From the NCBI GenBank assembly GCA_002704685.1, contig PAHD01000027.1, positions 1 through 32,846 on the forward strand: a stretch of 32,846 nucleotides of DNA. The letters run 5' to 3'. The number at the start of each line of letters is the position of its first letter. Position 1 is the stretch's first letter. The translations under genes and the position numbers were made by a program. The DNA comes from Fidelibacterota bacterium. GTDB taxonomy: Bacteria; Fidelibacterota; Marinisomatia; SCGC-AAA003-L08; D37C17. Positions 27,658 to 32,846 of this stretch are shown here, one piece after another. Under the pieces are notes generated by a model. That model had not been told where the DNA came from. It worked only from the letters and a program-made list of their open reading frames with translations, and made no database searches.

Positions 27658-30182
27658 TGTCAAAAAATAATAGAAATATTTCAAATATGTATGAAGATTG
27701 GTTTTTAGAATATGCTTCATATGTAATACTTGAAAGAGCTGTTCCGAAGATCGAAGATGGATTAAAGCCAGTTCAAAGAAGAATTTTACATTCTATGAGA
27801 GAAATGCATGATTCTAGATATCATAAGGTTGCTAATATTATAGGTAATACAATGCAATTTCATCCACATGGTGATGCAGCAATTAGAGATGCACTTGTGA
27901 ACTTAGGACAAAAAGACTTATTAATTGATACTCAAGGAAATTGGGGAGATATAAGAACTGGAGATAGAGCTGCAGCTCCAAGGTATATTGAGGCGAGATT
28001 ATCAGAGTTTGCATTAGAAGTTTCTTTTAATAAAGCAATTACGGATACTCAACTTTCTTATGATGGAAGAAAAAATGAACCAATTTCATTGCCAGTGAAA
28101 TTTCCTTTATTGTTAGCTCAAGGTGCTGAAGGAATTGCTGTTGGATTATCTACTAAAATTTTACCTCATAATTTTAATGAATTATTAAAAGCCTGTATTC
28201 AAATATTAAAAGAAAAATCTTTTAAGATCTATCCTGATTTTCTAACTGGTGGATTAATAGATGTTTCTCAATATAATAGAGGAAAAAGAGGCGGAAGAAT
28301 TAGAATTAGATCACATATTGAAGTTATAGACAAAAACACTTTGAAAATTTCTAGTATTCCTTATTCAGTAACAACATCAAGCTTAATTGATTCAATAGTA
28401 AAAGCAAACAATTCTGGTAAAATAAAAATAAAAAGTATTGAAGATAATACAGCTGAAAAAATTGAAATAATAATAAATTTAGTTAAAGGAGTATCTCCTG
28501 ATGTAACTATTGATGCACTTTACTCATTCACTAACTGTGAAGTATCTGTTTCACCAAATTGTTGTGTTATTAATGATAATAAACCAGAATTTATAAGTGT
28601 TAACGAATTGTTGAAAATTTCAACTAATAATACTTTAAATTATTTAAAACTAGAACTCCAACATAAGTTAGAAGTCTTAAAAGAAAAATGGCATTTACTA
28701 TATCTTGAAAAAATATTTATAGAAAATAAAATATATAGAGATATTGAAGAATGTGATACTTGGGATTCAATAATAAATACTATTTTATCAAAATTAAAAC
28801 CTCATCTTAAAAAGCTTAATAAAGAAGTTTCAAAAGAGGATATTGCAAAACTAACTGAGATTAAAATTAAAAAAATTACTAAGTATGACAAAAATAAACA
28901 AAAAAATACAATTAAAAATATTGAACATGAAATAGATGAATTGAAAAATGATATTAAACATATTGTTGAGTATACTGTAAGATATTATGAACATCTTATT
29001 AAAAAATATGGTAATGATAAACAAAGAAAAACACAAATATCAGAATTTGATTCTATTTCAGTTAAAAGTGTATCAATTGCTAATAAAAAGTTATTCGTTA
29101 ATAGAAAAGAAGGCTTTATTGGAACTAAATTATCTAAAGATGAGTTTGTTAGTAAATGTTCTAATGTTGATGATGTAATAGTTTTTTTAGATGATGGTAG
29201 GTATATTGTAACAAAAGTAAGTGATAAAAAATATTTAGGAAAAAATATAAAGTATATTTCAACTTGGAAAAAAAATGATAATCACATGATATATAATGTT
29301 GTTTATAAGGATGGAAAGTCAAAATTTTCTTATGTTAAAAGATTTTCTGTACCAACTTTAATTAGAGATAGATTTTACAATATAACTAAAAATTCTGAAA
29401 ATAGTAAAATATTATATTTCACAGCAAATCCTAATAGCGAATCAGAAATTATAAATATTTATTTAAATAGTAAAACTAAAGCCAAAAATAAAGTTTTTGA
29501 ATACGATTTTAAATCTATTAGTATAAAAAACAGATCATCTAAGGGTAACATATTAACTAAATACTTAGTTAGAAAAATAACTCAAAAATCATTAGGCGAA
29601 TCTACTCTTGGAGGTAGAAAGTTGTGGATTGATGAAAGTATAGGTAAAATTAATTTAGAAGATAGAGGTTTGTATTTAGGCAGTTTTAATTCAAAAGATA
29701 AGATTATCATTTTTTATAAAGAGGGAAATTATGAAGTTATAGAATTTGATTTAAATAAAAGGTTTAAAATGTCTGATATATTTATAATTGAAAAATTTGA
29801 TAATAGTAAAGTATATACTGTTTTATATAAAGATGGTAAAAGTAAGCAATATTTTATCAAAAGATTTAAGATAGAAACTTTATTATTAGATAAGAAATTT
29901 TATTTAATCCCAGAAACTCGAGGTACAAAGTGTAAATTAATATCTAAATTCAATAAATTATCTGTTAGGTATAATTATAAGCTTAAAAATAATGATAAAG
30001 TTTCTAAAGAAATTAATGTTAATGATTTTATTGAAATTAAAGGATATAAATCTATTGGCAAGAGACTAGATAATAAATCTCATATGAGTGGTTTTACTTT
30101 CAAAGAAATTTTAAATGAAAAAAATGAAGAAGATTCTGCGGAAAGTGAAAACAAAGAAAATAATGAATTAACTTTATTTTAA
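27657..30182 (+). CDS. parC: Type IIA topoisomerase subunit A (topoisomerase IV ParC-like)
   Basis: ERAVPKIEDGLKPVQRRILHSM; GNTMQFHPHGDAAIRDALVNLGQ; AAPRYIEARLSE (catalytic Tyr); C-terminal repeats YKDGKSKFSYVKRF / YKDGKSKQYFIKRF. Confidence 0.88.
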   Translation: MSKNNRNISNMYEDWFLEYASYVILERAVPKIEDGLKPVQRRILHSMREMHDSRYHKVANIIGNTMQFHPHGDAAIRDALVNLGQKDLLIDTQGNWGDIRTGDRAAAPRYIEARLSEFALEVSFNKAITDTQLSYDGRKNEPISLPVKFPLLLAQGAEGIAVGLSTKILPHNFNELLKACIQILKEKSFKIYPDFLTGGLIDVSQYNRGKRGGRIRIRSHIEVIDKNTLKISSIPYSVTTSSLIDSIVKANNSGKIKIKSIEDNTAEKIEIIINLVKGVSPDVTIDALYSFTNCEVSVSPNCCVINDNKPEFISVNELLKISTNNTLNYLKLELQHKLEVLKEKWHLLYLEKIFIENKIYRDIEECDTWDSIINTILSKLKPHLKKLNKEVSKEDIAKLTEIKIKKITKYDKNKQKNTIKNIEHEIDELKNDIKHIVEYTVRYYEHLIKKYGNDKQRKTQISEFDSISVKSVSIANKKLFVNRKEGFIGTKLSKDEFVSKCSNVDDVIVFLDDGRYIVTKVSDKKYLGKNIKYISTWKKNDNHMIYNVVYKDGKSKFSYVKRFSVPTLIRDRFYNITKNSENSKILYFTANPNSESEIINIYLNSKTKAKNKVFEYDFKSISIKNRSSKGNILTKYLVRKITQKSLGESTLGGRKLWIDESIGKINLEDRGLYLGSFNSKDKIIIFYKEGNYEVIEFDLNKRFKMSDIFIIEKFDNSKVYTVLYKDGKSKQYFIKRFKIETLLLDKKFYLIPETRGTKCKLISKFNKLSVRYNYKLKNNDKVSKEINVNDFIEIKGYKSIGKRLDNKSHMSGFTFKEILNEKNEEDSAESENKENNELTLF

Positions 30183-30643
30183 TGAAAAAAATTAGATTAA
30201 AAGTATCAAAAATTAAAAATAATTTTTATATGAGAATACCTTCTATTATTTCAGACAAATTGAATCTTAGTAATGGATTAGATTTAGAAGTTACTATTCA
30301 TGGTCAAGCAAAAGAAAACCAAGTAGAAATTTGGGATTTACATCCTGAAGATATAAATGAAATTAATTTAACAATAACTGAAGATGTCCATACTATGAAC
30401 ATGTACAATAGAATTTATATTCCAGAAAAATATCGATTTTTTTTCCCAGCTATAAATAATGATTTTATTTTAACTACAAATGTTGGTAATATCAAAACTC
30501 ATCTTACCTCAAATGGATATTTTACAAAAGGGTTAAGGCAATGGTTTGCAGTAAATGGGCCAATAATGCCTAATGATAAAATTAAAATTGAGTTAGTTGA
30601 TGAAAGTTCATATTCTTATCAATTAAATTATTTAAAGGGTTAG
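30182..30643 (+). CDS. Uncharacterised 153-aa protein with AbrB/MazE-like N-terminus
   Basis: KVSKIKNNFYMRIPSIISDKLNLSNGLDLEVTIHG resembles an AbrB/MazE swapped-hairpin; C-terminal half (TNVGNIKTHLTSNGYFTKGLRQWFAVNGPIMPNDKIKIELVDE) not confidently assigned. Confidence 0.45.
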   Translation: MKKIRLKVSKIKNNFYMRIPSIISDKLNLSNGLDLEVTIHGQAKENQVEIWDLHPEDINEINLTITEDVHTMNMYNRIYIPEKYRFFFPAINNDFILTTNVGNIKTHLTSNGYFTKGLRQWFAVNGPIMPNDKIKIELVDESSYSYQLNYLKG

Positions 30644-30644
30644 T

Positions 30645-32015
30645 ATGAAAACTATTATTGAACCATTTAAAATAAAGTCAGTAGAGCCTATAAAGATGAA
30701 TTCTATTGATGATAGAAAAAAAATTATTATTAATAATAATTATAATTTATTTCAAGTTAGATCAAATGATGTTATTATAGATTTATTAACAGATTCTGGT
30801 ACTGGAGCAATGAGCTCTAAGCAATGGGCAGGCATAATGAATGGAGATGAATCCTATGCTGGAAGTAATAGTTATTTATATTTCAAAGATGTTATACAGG
30901 ATATCTTTGGTTTCAAGTATATTTTACCTACACACCAAGGAAGAGCATCAGAAAGAATTTTATTTTCTACACTATGTAAAGAAGGAGATATTGTTCCGAA
31001 TAACACACATTTTGATACTACTAAAGCTAATATTTTATTTCAAGGATCAAAGCCAGTTGATTTAATTGACGAGGAATATAAGAATACTCAATCAATCTTT
31101 CCATTTAAAGGAAATATGTCAGTAAAAAAGCTAGAAAAATTATTATCAACTACTGATTTAACTAAAATTCCATTAATTATGTTAACAATTACAAATAATA
31201 GCGGAGGTGGTCAGCCTGTATCAATGCAAAATATAAGTCAGGTTAGTAAAGTAGCAAAAAAATATAAAATACCACTTTATATAGATGCATGTAGATTTGC
31301 TGAAAATGCTTATTTTATCAAACAAAGGGAGGATAAATATAAAAATTGGACAATAAAAAAAATTGTTCAGAAAATTTTTTCTTATGCTGATGGATGTACA
31401 ATGAGTGCAAAAAAAGATGCTATTGTTAATATTGGTGGATTTCTATGTACAAATAATGATGAAGTTGCAGAAAAAAATAAAAATCTTTTAATTTTAACTG
31501 AAGGTTTTCCTACTTATGGTGGTTTAGCTGGAAGAGATCTTGAAGCAATAGCTATTGGGCTTAATGAAGCGATGGATATTGATTATTTGAATTATAGAGT
31601 TAAATCAATAGAATATTTAGGAAACAAATTACTAGAGAATAATATTCCAATTTTACAGCCAACAGGAGGACATGCTATATATATTGATGCTTCATTATTT
31701 TTAAAACATATAAATAAAAATAGATTTCCTGGTCAAGCATTAGCCTGCGAATTATACATTGCTGGTGGAATAAGATGTTCTGAGATAGGAAGTTTAATGT
31801 TTGGTGGTATTGATGAGAATGGGAAAGAGTATTTTTCAGATAATGAATTAGTTAGGTTAGCTATGCCTCGAAGAACATATACTCAAAGCCATATTGATTA
31901 TGTTATAGAAGTAATAATTGATGTATATAAGAGAAGGAAAAATATTAGAGGTTTAAAAATTATTGAACAGTCAAAATATTTAAGACATTTCACAGCTAAA
32001 TTAAAAAAGGTTTAA
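30645..32015 (+). CDS. tnaA: PLP-dependent beta-eliminating lyase, tryptophanase-like
   Basis: [44 protein letters not shown] (PLP Lys); C-terminal [13 protein letters not shown] ... [19 protein letters not shown] resembles TnaA (AVEIG, YTQTHMDF) more than tyrosine phenol-lyase (SMERG, YTYAHMD), from recalled sequences. Confidence 0.82.
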   Translation: MKTIIEPFKIKSVEPIKMNSIDDRKKIIINNNYNLFQVRSNDVIIDLLTDSGTGAMSSKQWAGIMNGDESYAGSNSYLYFKDVIQDIFGFKYILPTHQGRASERILFSTLCKEGDIVPNNTHFDTTKANILFQGSKPVDLIDEEYKNTQSIFPFKGNMSVKKLEKLLSTTDLTKIPLIMLTITNNSGGGQPVSMQNISQVSKVAKKYKIPLYIDACRFAENAYFIKQREDKYKNWTIKKIVQKIFSYADGCTMSAKKDAIVNIGGFLCTNNDEVAEKNKNLLILTEGFPTYGGLAGRDLEAIAIGLNEAMDIDYLNYRVKSIEYLGNKLLENNIPILQPTGGHAIYIDASLFLKHINKNRFPGQALACELYIAGGIRCSEIGSLMFGGIDENGKEYFSDNELVRLAMPRRTYTQSHIDYVIEVIIDVYKRRKNIRGLKIIEQSKYLRHFTAKLKKV

Positions 32016-32016
32016 A

Positions 32017-32846
32017 ATGATAAAAGAAAAATTTAATTACCCAAAAGTTAGTGATAGTATTGTAAAAGAGCATGGTATATCAAAAGATGAATATATTAAA
32101 ATAAAAAAAACTTTAGATAGAGAACCTACGTTTGTTGAACTTGGTATATATTCAGTGATGTGGAGTGAGCATTGTTCATATAAAAGCTCTATTAAAATGC
32201 TTAAAACACTCCCAAGGTCAGGAGACAAACTTTTGGTAGATGCTGGGGAAGAGAACGCTGGTTTAGTTGATCTTGGAGATGGTCTAGCAACATCATTTAA
32301 AATTGAATCTCACAATCATCCATCTGCTGTAGAACCATATGAAGGTGCAGCAACAGGAGTTGGTGGAATAATGAGAGATGTTTTTACAATGGGTGCTCGT
32401 CCAATTGCATCATTAAATTCACTAAGATTTGGGAGTTTGGATGTTCCAAGAAATAGATTTTTATTAGAACATGTTGTTGAGGGTATTGCAGATTATGGGA
32501 ATTGTTTAGGAATCCCAACTGTAGGTGGAGAAGTTGTTATCGAAGATAGTTATTCTGGTAATCCATTGGTAAATGCTATGACTGTTGGAATAATGAATTC
32601 TAAAGATTTGATTAGTGCAATTGCAGAAGGTACAGGTAATCCAGTTTTTATAGTAGGTTCATCAACAGGAAGAGACGGAATACATGGAGCTACATTTGCA
32701 TCTGAAGAGTTAACTGAAGAAACAGAATCTAAAAAATCTAATGTACAAGTTGGTGATCCTTTTACTGAGAAGCTATTACTTGAAGCTTCTCTTGAGCTTG
32801 CAGGTAAGGATTGGCTTGTTGGTATGCAAGATATGGGAGCCGCAGG
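32017..32846 (+). CDS. purL: Phosphoribosylformylglycinamidine synthase subunit PurL, 3' truncated by window end
   Basis: Open frame from ATG 32017 to window end: ...[25 protein letters not shown]..., [76 protein letters not shown]. Confidence 0.95.
   Translation, partial: MIKEKFNYPKVSDSIVKEHGISKDEYIKIKKTLDREPTFVELGIYSVMWSEHCSYKSSIKMLKTLPRSGDKLLVDAGEENAGLVDLGDGLATSFKIESHNHPSAVEPYEGAATGVGGIMRDVFTMGARPIASLNSLRFGSLDVPRNRFLLEHVVEGIADYGNCLGIPTVGGEVVIEDSYSGNPLVNAMTVGIMNSKDLISAIAEGTGNPVFIVGSSTGRDGIHGATFASEELTEETESKKSNVQVGDPFTEKLLLEASLELAGKDWLVGMQDMGAA

Noticed and set aside
29298-29871. Repeated YKDGKSK..(V/I)KRF motif as a possible novel repeat
   Set aside because: Explained by the repeat blades of the topoisomerase IV subunit A C-terminal domain.
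1-32846. CRISPR arrays, tRNA/rRNA genes, transposases, toxin-antitoxin or phage-defence modules
   Set aside because: No spaced direct repeats, tRNA-like cloverleafs, IS signatures or paired defence genes were recognised; the AbrB-like protein has no toxin partner.

Overview
This is a very AT-rich, tightly packed 32.8 kb window with essentially every supported gene on the + strand. It opens with the GroEL C-terminal tail (GGM repeats) and a strong intrinsic terminator. It then runs through smpB, tyrS, an NlpC/P60 protein, an HNH nuclease-like gene, trpS, an rluB-type pseudouridine synthase, cmk, rpsA and tsaD, followed by a VWA-type membrane protein. Next is a polysaccharide export/synthesis block: SLBB export protein, Wzz-like protein, two sulfotransferases, a GT2 gene split at a T9 tract, a Wzy/WaaL-like protein and a GT4. 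After it come serS, an SLT+LysM lytic transglycosylase, sppA, an HU/IHF gene, an untracked 31-aa basic ribosomal-type ORF, xseA, xseB, nadK, a degenerate DUF885-like lipoprotein, parE, parC, a 153-aa AbrB-like protein of unclear function, a tryptophanase-like lyase and a truncated purL. The gene content looks like a streamlined marine FCB-group (Bacteroidota/Marinimicrobia-like) genome, but that lineage is inferred. Most of the window is housekeeping. The items most worth a second look are the T9-split glycosyltransferase in a sulfated-polysaccharide cluster, the 31-aa mS38/bS22-like ORF missed by the ORF track, the 153-aa two-part protein coupled to tryptophanase, and the DUF885-like protein that seems to lack its metal site. 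I found no convincing CRISPR array, tRNA/rRNA, transposon or defence system.
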